Assembly (NCBI RefSeq): GCF_019884725.1
Contig: NZ_CP082322.1
Span: forward strand, 1,736,001-1,800,000
Length of the DNA stretch: 64,000 bases
Reading direction: 5' to 3'
Origin: Leucobacter tenebrionis
Lineage (GTDB): Bacteria > Actinomycetota > Actinomycetes > Actinomycetales > Microbacteriaceae
Under the pieces are notes generated by a model. The model made no database searches. It had not been told where the DNA came from and saw nothing but the letters and a program-made list of their open reading frames with translations. Below, one piece after another: positions 16,584 to 24,852 of this stretch; position 1 is the first letter of the stretch, and every line of letters begins with the position of its first letter. Made by a program: the position numbers and the translations under genes.

Positions 16584-17507
16584 ATGCCCGCGAACTCCTC
16601 CGCCCCGCTGCCGTCGTTCACCCTGCGGCAGCTCGCGTACTTCGTCGCGGCCGCCGACGAGGGCACCATCACGGGCGCGGCGGAGACGCTCCGGGTCTCA
16701 CCCTCGGCCATGTCCGACGCCATCACGGAACTCGAGTCCGCGATGCGCGAGCGGCTCTGCGTGCGTCGGCGCGCCCACGGCCTCACGCTCACCCCGGCCG
16801 GCCGCCGACTCGTGCAGCACGCCAGGCGGATGCTGGCAGAGGCCGAGGAGCTGCACCGCTCCGTGGGAGGCGAGGGGCGGCTCTCGGGCCCCGTCGTGCT
16901 CGGCTGCTACCCCACCCTCGCCCCCACGATCCTTCCCCCGCTGCTGCAGGACTTCGCCGCGCTCCACCCCGGCATCGAGCTCTCGATCCGGGAGTCCACG
17001 CAGGACCGTCTGGCCCACGACCTCGCATCCGGCCGCATCGATGTGGCGGTCGTCTACGACATGCTCGTGCCGGTCGACACCGAACGCGCCAGACTGTACG
17101 AACTGCAGGCCCACGCACTGCTCGCCGCCGGTCACCCGCTGGCCGCGCGCGAGACGGTGCAGCTGGAGGATCTGGCCGGCGACGACCTCATCCTGCTCGA
17201 CGCGCCGCCATCCAGCGAGCACACCCTCTCGGTGTTCGCCGAGCGGGGCCTCCGCCCCCGCATCAAGCACCGCACCGCGAGCTACGAGGTGGTGCGCACA
17301 CTCGTCGCACGCGGCCTGGGCTACGGCGTCCTCGTCTCCCGCGTGGCGAATCCGAACAGCTACGAGGGGTTGCCGCTGGTGGCGAAGACGATCGTGCCGC
17401 AGGTGCGACCCGTGGCGGTCGACATGGTCTGGGCGGTCGACAGACCGGTGCCCGCGCGAACCCGAGCGCTGATCGAGTTCGCTCGAGGGGTCGATTGGCC
17501 GTCGTGA
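16584..17507 (+). CDS. LysR-family regulator of P450 module 2
   Basis: A 307-residue LysR protein: FTLRQLAYFVAAADEGTI and SPSAMSDAITELESAM form the N-terminal HTH, and the inducer domain starts near GPVVLGCYPTLAP (about 105). It is divergent from the P450 fusion gene (114 bases, AT-richer at 16525-16565) and is followed by the MHS carrier 117 bases downstream on the same strand. Control of the fusion P450, and perhaps of the carrier, is the expected role. It is a paralogue of the LysR at 10756-11724. Confidence 0.9.
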   Translation: MPANSSAPLPSFTLRQLAYFVAAADEGTITGAAETLRVSPSAMSDAITELESAMRERLCVRRRAHGLTLTPAGRRLVQHARRMLAEAEELHRSVGGEGRLSGPVVLGCYPTLAPTILPPLLQDFAALHPGIELSIRESTQDRLAHDLASGRIDVAVVYDMLVPVDTERARLYELQAHALLAAGHPLAARETVQLEDLAGDDLILLDAPPSSEHTLSVFAERGLRPRIKHRTASYEVVRTLVARGLGYGVLVSRVANPNSYEGLPLVAKTIVPQVRPVAVDMVWAVDRPVPARTRALIEFARGVDWPS

Positions 17508-17624
17508 GAAGGGCCCCCGCGAGCACCCTGTCGCGCGTCGGGGTCTCCGGGCAAGTAACATGCTCGGCAAGCGCGCTTCTCAGAGCCTGCCCTCGATCAC
17601 GATAGACGAAGGAGTCGAATCGAT

Positions 17625-19001
17625 ATGAGTACGTCCGCAGAATCGAGTCTCACACCGACGGGAACGATCGCCACAGAGACCGACAGACGACGCGTCGTCT
17701 TCGCCACCGTGGTCGGCACGACCGTCGAGTGGTACGACTTCTTCATCTACGCGCAGGGAGCCGCCCTCGTCTTCGCGGCGCTCTTCTTCGAGCCGGCCGG
17801 GGCGGGGATGGCGCAGATCCTGTCGTTCTTCACCGTCGGCATCAGCTTCCTGTTCCGTCCGCTCGGGGCGTTCCTCGCCGGTCACTTCGGCGATAAGTAC
17901 GGCCGGCGCGTCGTACTCATGTGGACGCTCATCCTGATGGGTGCGGCGACCACGCTGGTCGGCCTGCTGCCGACATACGCGACCATCGGAGCAGCCGCTC
18001 CCGTGCTGCTGATCCTGCTGCGCGTGCTGCAGGGCGTCTCGGCCGGCGGCGAGTGGGGCGGCGCCGTGCTGATGGCCGTGGAGCACGCACCGAAGACCAA
18101 GCGCGGTCTCTACGGCTGCTCCCCGCAGATCGGCGTGCCCCTCGGCATGCTGCTCGCGTCGGGTGTCATGGCGCTCGTCGCACTTCCCGGGCAGGAGTTC
18201 TTCCTCTCCTGGGGCTGGCGCATCCCCTTCCTGTTCAGCTTCGTGCTGATCCTGATCGGCTTCTACATCCGGCGCCGCGTCGAGGAGAGCCCGGTCTTTA
18301 CCGAGATCGCCGAGCGCGCGGAGGCGACGAAGAACCCGGTCGGCAAGCTCTTCCGCCGCTACACCCCGCTCGTCATCCTGGCCGCCCTCATCTTCGCCGG
18401 CAACAATGCGGTCGGCTACATGTCGACGGGCGGGTACATCCAGCGCTACGCGACCGACCCCGAGGGTCCGCTCGGCATGGAGCCCGCGCCGGTGCTGCTG
18501 GCGGTCACCGGCTCCGCCGCCACCTGGCTGATCTTCACGTGGGTCGGCGGCTGGCTCTGCGATAAGATCGGCCGCCGCACCACCTACATCATCGGCTGGG
18601 TCTCGCTGCTGATCGGGATCGCGGCGCTGTTCCCGCTCGTGAACACCGGCAGCATCGGCATGCTGTTCCTGGGGCTGGCGCTCCTGACCCTGGGCCTCGG
18701 CCTCACCTACGGTCCCCAGGCCGCCCTGTACTCGGAGCTGTTCCCCGCCTCGGTCCGCTTCTCCGGCGTGTCGATCTCGTACGCGATCGGCGCGATCGTG
18801 GGCGGGGCGTTCGCGCCCATGATCGCCACCGCGCTCGTCCAGGCGACCGGCACCACGGTGTCGGTGCAGATCTACCTGTCGACGATCGTGGTGCTCGCGC
18901 TCATCTCGACGCTGCTGGTGAAGGATCGCATGGGCATCCCCCTCGGGCCCGACAACGAGGAGGAGCAGGCCAGGATGCCGATCTACGGCGCCAAGGGCTG
19001 A
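17625..19001 (+). CDS. MHS-family MFS transporter of P450 module 2
   Basis: A 458-residue, 12-helix carrier, the same length as the module 1 carrier. VGTTVEWYDFFIYAQGAAL opens it; GHFGDKYGRRVVLMW and LCDKIGRRTTYII are the two loop motifs, and VEESPVF marks the central loop typical of metabolite:H+ symporters. A gaaggag box precedes the ATG. It ends just before a strong terminator. It should import the substrate of the neighbouring P450 fusion or a product of it; no specific ligand can be read. Confidence 0.9.
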   Translation: MSTSAESSLTPTGTIATETDRRRVVFATVVGTTVEWYDFFIYAQGAALVFAALFFEPAGAGMAQILSFFTVGISFLFRPLGAFLAGHFGDKYGRRVVLMWTLILMGAATTLVGLLPTYATIGAAAPVLLILLRVLQGVSAGGEWGGAVLMAVEHAPKTKRGLYGCSPQIGVPLGMLLASGVMALVALPGQEFFLSWGWRIPFLFSFVLILIGFYIRRRVEESPVFTEIAERAEATKNPVGKLFRRYTPLVILAALIFAGNNAVGYMSTGGYIQRYATDPEGPLGMEPAPVLLAVTGSAATWLIFTWVGGWLCDKIGRRTTYIIGWVSLLIGIAALFPLVNTGSIGMLFLGLALLTLGLGLTYGPQAALYSELFPASVRFSGVSISYAIGAIVGGAFAPMIATALVQATGTTVSVQIYLSTIVVLALISTLLVKDRMGIPLGPDNEEEQARMPIYGAKG

Positions 19002-19008
19002 CCGGCAA

Positions 19009-19037
19009 GGGTGCGGAGCCGACCCGGCTCCGCACCC
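19009..19037. terminator. 13-bp hairpin terminator
   Basis: gggtgcggagccg, loop acc, then cggctccgcaccc followed by a C/T-rich tail. It sits eight bases after the MHS transporter stop and faces the end of the convergent TetR gene. Confidence 0.8.
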
Positions 19038-19062
19038 CTCTTGCTCCGGGCGCCTATCGGCC

Positions 19063-19644
19063 TCAAGGTCGGGCGCGGATGCCCTCCAGCGCCGAGGAGA
19101 GGCGACGCTCCGTTGTCGCACGGTCCAGTTCGCCCTCGTGCCAGAGCAGACGGAAGTAGATCGGTGCGTACAGCATCTCGACGAGTTCATCGGGTCGGAG
19201 ATCATCGCGTAGGCTGCCTTCGCGCACCGCCCGATGGATGAGCTCGGCAACGACGTCTCTCCGCTGGTACCAGAACCGCTCTTTGAACGCGGTCATGGCA
19301 GCGCTCTGGAACTGGCACTCGGCGACGAGCTGGGCGATCAGGCGCCCCTCGTGCCCCGAATAGATCTCGGCGAGCGACACCATGTGCTCTCGAAGCGCGT
19401 CGATCGCCGGGAGATCCTCCCTGATCGCGGTGCGCGCCACGTGATTGTCGAGGAACGTGTCGATGATCAGCTCGGTCTTGCTCGGCCACCACCGGTAGAT
19501 GGTGGTCTTGCTCACCCCGGCCTCGCGGGCGATGCGTTCGATGGAGAGCTCTCGCACGCTGAGCGCATCGGGCCGGTGTTCGTCCAGCAGGCTCATCGTC
19601 GCCTCGAGGATCGCGCGATGGCTCTGCTCGCTTCGTACTGCCAT
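19063..19644 (-). CDS. TetR-family regulator
   Basis: A 193-residue protein with the TetR HTH at residues 25-50 (IAREAGVSKTTIYRWWPSK) and a helical ligand domain with SGHEGRLIAQLVAECQ, which resembles TetR_C_16-type proteins. It starts at 19644, 32 bases after the stop of the AAHS transporter gene, so it is likely the last gene of the operon led by the FAH gene at 24721. It may respond to a pathway intermediate or efflux substrate; the operator is not identified. Confidence 0.9.
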   Translation of the reverse strand: MAVRSEQSHRAILEATMSLLDEHRPDALSVRELSIERIAREAGVSKTTIYRWWPSKTELIIDTFLDNHVARTAIREDLPAIDALREHMVSLAEIYSGHEGRLIAQLVAECQFQSAAMTAFKERFWYQRRDVVAELIHRAVREGSLRDDLRPDELVEMLYAPIYFRLLWHEGELDRATTERRLSSALEGIRARP

Positions 19645-19676
19645 CTCTCGAGGATACGCGCTTTCGGCGCCCCGGC

Positions 19677-21059
19677 TCAGGCCGCGGCCCCGGCGGGTTG
19701 CGGTTCGACCGCCGAATCCGAGTGCCGGGAGACGGCGCGGAGGCCGGCGAGCAGGGCGAGCAGGATGAACACGGGCACGAGCAGCGCTGAGAAGAACCCG
19801 CTGAGACCGAGGCCCGCGCCGATCAGCGCTCCGCCCGCCGCACCGCCCGCCGCCGATCCGAGCCGCCCGCTGAACTCGGTCGATCCCACCCCGGTGCCGC
19901 GCACGTCGGTGGGATACGCCGCCGCGGCCAGCACCGAGCGCGTCGGGCCGCAGGCCGAGGGCAGCAGGAAGCCGGTGACCGAGAGGAGCGCCAGAAGCGC
20001 GCCGTAGCCCGGTGACGGCGCGAGCCCGATCACCAGCACGGCCATCGCCGTCAGCGCGAGCGCGATCCCGATCGTCGCGAACCGCGAGGCCCGCACCAGG
20101 ACGACGCCGAGCAGCAGACCGCCCAGCACGCTGGTGAAGCCGTACGCCCCGACGATGGTGCTGCTCTGCACGGTATCGAGTCCCGGCTCGGGAAGCTGCA
20201 GCATGGTCGGCAGGTACTGCACCACCATCAGCTGGGTGCCGAGCGAGAAGAACCCGAAGGCCCAGAGCAGGATCGTCCGCGGGGCGAAGCGCCTCGAGAA
20301 GAGCTGCCGCCAGGCGCCGTGATCCGCGGTCCCTCTCGGCTGCGCCGCTCCCTCCAACAGGGCTCCCACCGAGCGGGGGTCCAGCCTGGCCGCGGCTCGC
20401 GCCGCCCTCTCGAGATCGCCTCGGGCGACGAGGAAGGGCGGGGCCTCCGGCACCACCAGGGCCAGCACGACGGCGATGACCAGCGGGATCGCGCCTCCGG
20501 CGATCAGCAGCCCCTCCCACCCAGCGGTCGGGATGATGACGGCGGCGAGCGTCGCGCCGACGGTGGTGCCGAGGCCCACGAACGCGTAGGCGGTCGCGAG
20601 CATGGCGGACCGGCGCCTCGGCGGCATGAGGTCGGCGAGGAGCGTGTTGCCCGTCGCCATCGCGGCTCCCATCCCGAGGCAGGCGAGCAGGCGCCAGGCG
20701 GAGAAGGACGCGAAGTCGGTCGAACTCGCCCCCAGCGCGGTGCCCGCCCCGAAGAGCAGGGTGGTCGTCACCAGCACGGGTTTGCGCCCCCAGCGATCGG
20801 CCGCCCGACCGGCCACGAGCGCACCTACCCCCATCGCGATGAACCCCGCCGAGACGAGCGCGGCGATCCCGCCCCCGATGGACACGCCCCACTGCTCGAT
20901 GAGCGAGGGGAAGATGTGGCTGACGATGGTGACGTCCATGCCGTCCGCGAGCAGCACCAGCGCGATGAGAAGGAACGCCACCCACTGGCGAGGGGTGAGT
21001 CGCGGGTCTCCGGAAGAGCCGCGGGTGCCGGTGAGTCGCTGGGCATCGGTGTGCGTCAT
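19677..21059 (-). CDS. AAHS-type MFS transporter (aromatic acid symporter-like)
   Basis: A 460-residue, 12-helix carrier. LLADGMDVTIVSHIFPSL in helix 1 has the D in the GxD(V/T) position typical of aromatic-acid:H+ symporters such as PcaK/BenK, and GRAADRWGRKPVLVTT is the loop 2-3 motif. The position, directly after acetoacetyl-CoA synthetase, cupin and FAH-like genes on the same strand, supports uptake of the aromatic or ring-derived substrate of this cluster. The exact substrate is unknown. Confidence 0.85.
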   Translation of the reverse strand: MTHTDAQRLTGTRGSSGDPRLTPRQWVAFLLIALVLLADGMDVTIVSHIFPSLIEQWGVSIGGGIAALVSAGFIAMGVGALVAGRAADRWGRKPVLVTTTLLFGAGTALGASSTDFASFSAWRLLACLGMGAAMATGNTLLADLMPPRRRSAMLATAYAFVGLGTTVGATLAAVIIPTAGWEGLLIAGGAIPLVIAVVLALVVPEAPPFLVARGDLERAARAAARLDPRSVGALLEGAAQPRGTADHGAWRQLFSRRFAPRTILLWAFGFFSLGTQLMVVQYLPTMLQLPEPGLDTVQSSTIVGAYGFTSVLGGLLLGVVLVRASRFATIGIALALTAMAVLVIGLAPSPGYGALLALLSVTGFLLPSACGPTRSVLAAAAYPTDVRGTGVGSTEFSGRLGSAAGGAAGGALIGAGLGLSGFFSALLVPVFILLALLAGLRAVSRHSDSAVEPQPAGAAA

Positions 21060-21111
21060 GGGGGTCTCCTGCTTCGTCGAAGGATGTCGTGGACGGGGAT
21101 CGCCGGGTCGT

Positions 21112-23097
21112 TCAGCTCGCGGGCAGCACCGCGGATTCCCGCTCCTCGGCGAAGCGCGCGTAAGCCGAGAGCAGTGCGGGATCGTCGACGGCCCCGAGGT
21201 CGGCCACCTCGGCGAGGGAGGCCCCCTGGATCAGCCGCTTCACCGGGACCTCGAGCTTCTTGCCGGTCCGGGTGTGCGGGATCCCGGGCATGACGACGAT
21301 GTCGTCGGGCACGTACCGCGGCGAGAGATGCGTGCGGATCGCCGCGACGATCGCGGTTCGCGCCGCCGACTCGTCGACGCCCTCGGCGAGTCTCACGAAC
21401 AGCGGCATGTAGTAGCCGTCGTCGCCGATCTCGGCGCCGACGATGAGCGCCTCGACGACCTCGGGCAGGGCCTCGACGATCGCGTAGATGTCGGCGGAGC
21501 CCAGCCTGAGTCCGTTGCGGTTGAGCGTCGAGTCGCTTCTGCCGTGGATGAGGATTCCCTCCTTCGCGAACTCGACGAAGTCCCCGTGACGCCAGACGCC
21601 CGGGTACGTCTCGAAGTAGCTCGCGCGGTAGCGCTCGGATCCGGGGTCATCCCAGAAGAAGAGCGGCATCGACGGCATCGGCGCCGTGACGACGAGCTCG
21701 CCCCTGCCGCGCGCGGGCTGCCCGTTCTCGTCCCAGGACTCGACCCGCACCCCGAGCGCCGGGGCCTGGATGTACCCCACGCGCACGGGGAGCGTCGGCG
21801 TGCCGCCGACGAACACCGAGGCGATGTCGGTTCCCCCGCTCATCGAGCTGAGCCAGACGTCCCCGACGTTCGCGTACACCCATCGGTACCCGTCGCTCGA
21901 CAGGGGGGAGCCGGTGACCTGCACGCAGCGCAGCGCCGAGAGATCGTGGTCTTCGCTGGGACGCAGCTCCGTCTTCGCGCACGCGTGGATGAACCCTGCG
22001 CTGACCCCGACGGCGGCGGCCCGCGTCTCGGCGGCGACCTCCCAGACGTGGTCGACCGAGGGGTAGACGGGGTTGCCGTCGAGCAGCACCGCGGTCGCGC
22101 CGACGCCGAGGGAGGAGACCAGGGAGTTCCAGAGCACCCAGCTCGTCGACGCGACGTTCAGGTACCGGTCCCCCGGCCTCAGATCCGAGTGGATGAGCAG
22201 CATCTTCAGAGTCTCGAGCAGGGCTCCGCCGTGGCCGTGCACGATCCCCTTCGGCTTGCCGGTGGTACCGGACGAGAAGAGCACCCAGAGCGGATGGCTG
22301 AACTCGACATCGGTGAAGCGCAGCTCGTGATGACCCGAGACGGCCTCCTCCCACACGACGCTCGGCTGCGCCGTCGCGGGCGGCGGCACCTCGGTGTGCC
22401 CCGTCGCCCAGATCACGCGATCGACCCCGGGCAGTGCCGCGAGCACCTCGCCCAACTCGGTCCGACGGTCGCGATCCCGACCCGACAGCCGATAGCCGGG
22501 AGCGGCGATCACCACCTTCGGATCCAGCTGCGCGAACCGCGAGATGATCGCACCGGGTCCGAACTCGGGTGCGCACACCGACCAGGTGGCCCCGAGCGCC
22601 GCGGTGGCGAGCAGCCCCACCACCGCCTCAGCGACGTTGGGCAGCACCCCCACGACCCGGTCCCCGGCACCGACGCCCTGACTGCGCAGATACGCACCGA
22701 GCGCGGCCGTCTGGCGGCGCAGCTCCTCCCAGCTCGTCTCAGTGGTCGTCCCGTTCTCGTCGACCGCGATGAGCGCGACGCCGTCGCGCCCGGCGAGCAG
22801 GTGCCGCGCGAAGTTCACCGTGCGGCCGGGGAACCACCGCGCCCCCGGCATGGCGGGGTCCGGCAGCACCGGCCCTGCCTCGCCCGCGAGCTCCACCCCC
22901 GCGTACTCCGCGAACAGCTCCCAGAACGCCTCCGGCTCGTCGACCGACCAGCGCCAGAGCTCGTCGTAGCCGTCGCCGAACGAGGCGCCCCGCGCTCTCG
23001 CGAGCCCGGCGAAGCGCGTCACGTGGGCGGCCGCCGCGGTCGCGTCATCCGGAGCCCAGATCACCTCGCCGTCGCCGGCCGCGGGGTCGATGATCAC
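21112..23097 (-). CDS. acetoacetyl-CoA synthetase
   Basis: A 661-residue ANL-superfamily ligase from a GTG at 23097 that overlaps the cupin stop (GTGA). LFSSGTTGKPKGIVHGHGG is the ATP-binding P-loop, SGGTDIASVF and YPGVWRHGDFVEF follow, and NRNGLRLGSADIY plus HTRTGKKLEVPVKR contain the catalytic lysine. The N-terminal ACAS_N region (WSVDEPEAFW) and the total length match acetoacetate-CoA ligase rather than acetyl-CoA synthetase. It converts acetoacetate, ATP and CoA to acetoacetyl-CoA in the cytoplasm. Beside an FAH-like hydrolase this would salvage acetoacetate released by ring cleavage; the thiolase at 34383 could finish the route. Confidence 0.93.
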   Translation of the reverse strand: MIIDPAAGDGEVIWAPDDATAAAAHVTRFAGLARARGASFGDGYDELWRWSVDEPEAFWELFAEYAGVELAGEAGPVLPDPAMPGARWFPGRTVNFARHLLAGRDGVALIAVDENGTTTETSWEELRRQTAALGAYLRSQGVGAGDRVVGVLPNVAEAVVGLLATAALGATWSVCAPEFGPGAIISRFAQLDPKVVIAAPGYRLSGRDRDRRTELGEVLAALPGVDRVIWATGHTEVPPPATAQPSVVWEEAVSGHHELRFTDVEFSHPLWVLFSSGTTGKPKGIVHGHGGALLETLKMLLIHSDLRPGDRYLNVASTSWVLWNSLVSSLGVGATAVLLDGNPVYPSVDHVWEVAAETRAAAVGVSAGFIHACAKTELRPSEDHDLSALRCVQVTGSPLSSDGYRWVYANVGDVWLSSMSGGTDIASVFVGGTPTLPVRVGYIQAPALGVRVESWDENGQPARGRGELVVTAPMPSMPLFFWDDPGSERYRASYFETYPGVWRHGDFVEFAKEGILIHGRSDSTLNRNGLRLGSADIYAIVEALPEVVEALIVGAEIGDDGYYMPLFVRLAEGVDESAARTAIVAAIRTHLSPRYVPDDIVVMPGIPHTRTGKKLEVPVKRLIQGASLAEVADLGAVDDPALLSAYARFAEERESAVLPAS

Positions 23098-23711
23098 GCG
23101 ACGCTCCGGGCGGTGGCCCCGGCCCGACGCCGCTCGGCGATCTCGCCGGCGGAGAGGGCCGGGGTGCCGATGAGCACGAACAGCATCCGCGCCGGCCGGT
23201 CGGTGCGATTCGACCAGGCGTGGCTCGTCGCGCGCTGCACGACGATGTCGCCGGGCCGCACCACCGTCTCGCCATCGTCGACCATCAGCACGACCTCGCC
23301 GTCGAGCACCACCGCGTAGTCGAGCGAGTCGGTGCGGTGGAACCAGAAGTGCTTGCCGCCGCTGCTGTCGTGGCCGGCGCGGGCCTCGTCGTGACCGTCG
23401 AGCTCGGTGAAGATGACCGAGCTCGCGTCGTCGGGATACACCGAGTCGGGCGGGAAGTCCGCGATGCGCAGGATGGTCTGCCCGGGGCCCGGGAACGACG
23501 GCACCTCGGCGTCGCCCGCCGCCGCGTCGACGTCCGTGACGTGGTCGATCTCGGGGTCGAGCGTCATCCACGGCACGGTCGCCCCGAAGCCGGGGATGGT
23601 GTCCGATTCGAAATGGTGCGGGGCGGGCCCGTCGAAGAGGATGACGGCCTTCCCGTCGTCGTCGTGACCGGTGACGACCCTGCGTACGGCTGCGCGGGCC
23701 ACGGGGTTCAC
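23094..23711 (-). CDS. cupin-domain protein
   Basis: A 205-residue protein from a GTG at 23711, coupled at both ends (GTGA overlaps with the FAH-like gene before and the ligase gene after). One conserved cupin barrel is visible near residues 120-185: DSLDYAVVLDGEVVLMVDDG, then RPGDIVVQRATSHAW with a histidine in the second cupin motif. The first motif lacks the full HxH pattern, so metal binding is uncertain. This cupin type recurs in aromatic catabolic clusters; it could be an isomerase, a lyase or an accessory sensor. It is too short and divergent for homogentisate dioxygenase. Confidence 0.82.
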   Translation of the reverse strand: MNPVARAAVRRVVTGHDDDGKAVILFDGPAPHHFESDTIPGFGATVPWMTLDPEIDHVTDVDAAAGDAEVPSFPGPGQTILRIADFPPDSVYPDDASSVIFTELDGHDEARAGHDSSGGKHFWFHRTDSLDYAVVLDGEVVLMVDDGETVVRPGDIVVQRATSHAWSNRTDRPARMLFVLIGTPALSAGEIAERRRAGATARSVA

Positions 23712-24721
23712 TCCCCGTCCTCGTAGGGGTAGGGGCGCGGCTCCGGCCACCAGGGAGTCGTCTCCTTCTGGCCGGCGAGCCGGTTGCGCAGCGTGCCGAC
23801 GCCCTCGAGCTCGAGCTCGACGACGTCGCCCGGTTCGATGAGGCGGTTGATCTCGACACCGGCGCCGAAGCCCATGGTCCCGGAGCCAATGAGGTCTCCG
23901 ACCTGCAGCTGCCCGTAGAGCGAGACGTAGGCGACCAGCTCCGCCGGAGTGTAGACGAAGTTCTCCACGCGGGTATCGGATCGCACCTCGCCGTTGACCC
24001 GCACCTGACCGGTCAGCCCCTCGATCGACTCGATCTCGTCGAGGGTGGTGATCCACGGGCCGATGCCGTAGGCGAAGTCCTTGCTGTGCTGGGCCCCCAT
24101 GCCGATCGGGCTCTCGAGCGCCTGCACGTCGCGCAGGCTCCAGTCGTTGAAGATCGTGATGCCGAACACGTGCGAGAGCGCGTCGTCCGGAGTGAGATTG
24201 CGGCCGGGCCTTCCGATGATGTAGCCGATCTCGAGCTCGTAATCGAGCTTCTCGGAGATGCTCGGATACGGCACCTCCTCCTCGTGCCCGTACACCGTCG
24301 CCGTGTTGCCCTTGAAGAACCCGGGGCGCTCGTAGACGGCGCGCACCGGCTTGCCGTGCACCACGTTCTTGAAGTAGTTCTCGATGTGGGTGCCGAAGGT
24401 GAGGCCGTCGCGGATCACCGGCGGATCGATCGCCGCTCGCCACGACACGGAGTCGATCGGGGCGGATGCGTCGTCGGCGGCGGCGAGGGCCTCGTGGGCC
24501 CTGTCCAGGAAGGCGTCTCCCGCCGCCAGTGCGTTCGACAGGCTGGCCGGGAAGAGCGCGAGCGAGACCTCGCGCGCGCGGTCGGGCGTGGCCCCGTTGC
24601 GCTGCAGCGCGAGCGAGTAGGCGCGGGCGAGGTCGATGACGCGCCCGGCCTCGGGCTCGACCGCGACGACCCGCGTCACTTCGCCGTCGGGCGATGGAAC
24701 CGAGATCCGTCCGATTTTCAT
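23708..24721 (-). CDS. fumarylacetoacetate hydrolase family protein (1)
   Basis: A 337-residue enzyme. The metal-site segments are YELEIGYIIGR (two of the acidic ligands), FNDWSLRDVQ (third acidic ligand), and LIGSGTMGFGAGVEI near the C-terminus. HIENYFKNV around residue 120 corresponds to the active-site His region. Its N-terminal extension and the YPSISEKLDYELEIG context put it with FAH/UGL-000128-type hydrolases. It is first gene of the operon FAH-cupin-AACS-AAHS-TetR, behind a strong dyad (24745-24767). Release of acetoacetate from an acylpyruvate-type intermediate is suggested by the ligase two genes downstream. Confidence 0.88.
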   Translation of the reverse strand: MKIGRISVPSPDGEVTRVVAVEPEAGRVIDLARAYSLALQRNGATPDRAREVSLALFPASLSNALAAGDAFLDRAHEALAAADDASAPIDSVSWRAAIDPPVIRDGLTFGTHIENYFKNVVHGKPVRAVYERPGFFKGNTATVYGHEEEVPYPSISEKLDYELEIGYIIGRPGRNLTPDDALSHVFGITIFNDWSLRDVQALESPIGMGAQHSKDFAYGIGPWITTLDEIESIEGLTGQVRVNGEVRSDTRVENFVYTPAELVAYVSLYGQLQVGDLIGSGTMGFGAGVEINRLIEPGDVVELELEGVGTLRNRLAGQKETTPWWPEPRPYPYEDGE

Positions 24722-24744
24722 GAGGCCTCCTTAGGCTTCTTTGC

Positions 24745-24767
24745 ATACGGTACGTTTAGTATCGTAT
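24745..24767. promoter_or_regulatory. 23-bp dyad operator, TATCGTAT family
   Basis: atacggtac-gttta-gtatcgtat: the nine-base arms are inverted repeats with one mismatch. It is placed 24 bases before the FAH start. Related elements occur at 29496-29510, 31681-31718 and 39210-39224. Confidence 0.65.
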
Positions 24768-24803
24768 AGAGATTCCATCGGAGTGTCCACTCCGCCGGGA
24801 AAC

Positions 24804-24844
24804 GAAGCGCCGATCTCCGGAATGCCTCCGGAGATCGGCGCTTC
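24804..24844 (-). terminator. 18-bp perfect hairpin terminator
   Basis: Arms 24804-24821 and 24827-24844 (gaagcgccgatctccgga and its complement) pair perfectly around the loop atgcc. It lies nine bases after the stop of the flavin monooxygenase gene and ends the operon that begins at 29477 or earlier. Confidence 0.85.
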
Positions 24845-24852
24845 CAGCGCGG

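Noticed and set aside
7974-19001. Assignment of the P450 modules to 1,8-cineole or camphor degradation
   Set aside because: Flavodoxin use and the altered I-helix recall P450cin, but no Baeyer-Villiger enzyme, alcohol dehydrogenase or lactone hydrolase gene lies nearby, so a substrate cannot be named.
20602-23319. 905-residue plus-strand frame opposite the acetoacetyl-CoA synthetase and cupin genes
   Set aside because: It is an antisense shadow of GC-rich coding DNA: Arg/His/Gly/Asp-rich composition, no domain pattern, and it covers three well-supported minus-strand genes.
23098-23889. N-terminal extension of acetoacetyl-CoA synthetase to 925 residues
   Set aside because: The added part overlaps the cupin gene in another frame and has no ligase features; the GTG at 23097 gives a normal-length enzyme.
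23094-24721. Homogentisate dioxygenase/FAH pair
   Set aside because: The cupin is only 205 residues and lacks the homogentisate dioxygenase length and ligand set; no maleylacetoacetate isomerase is present.
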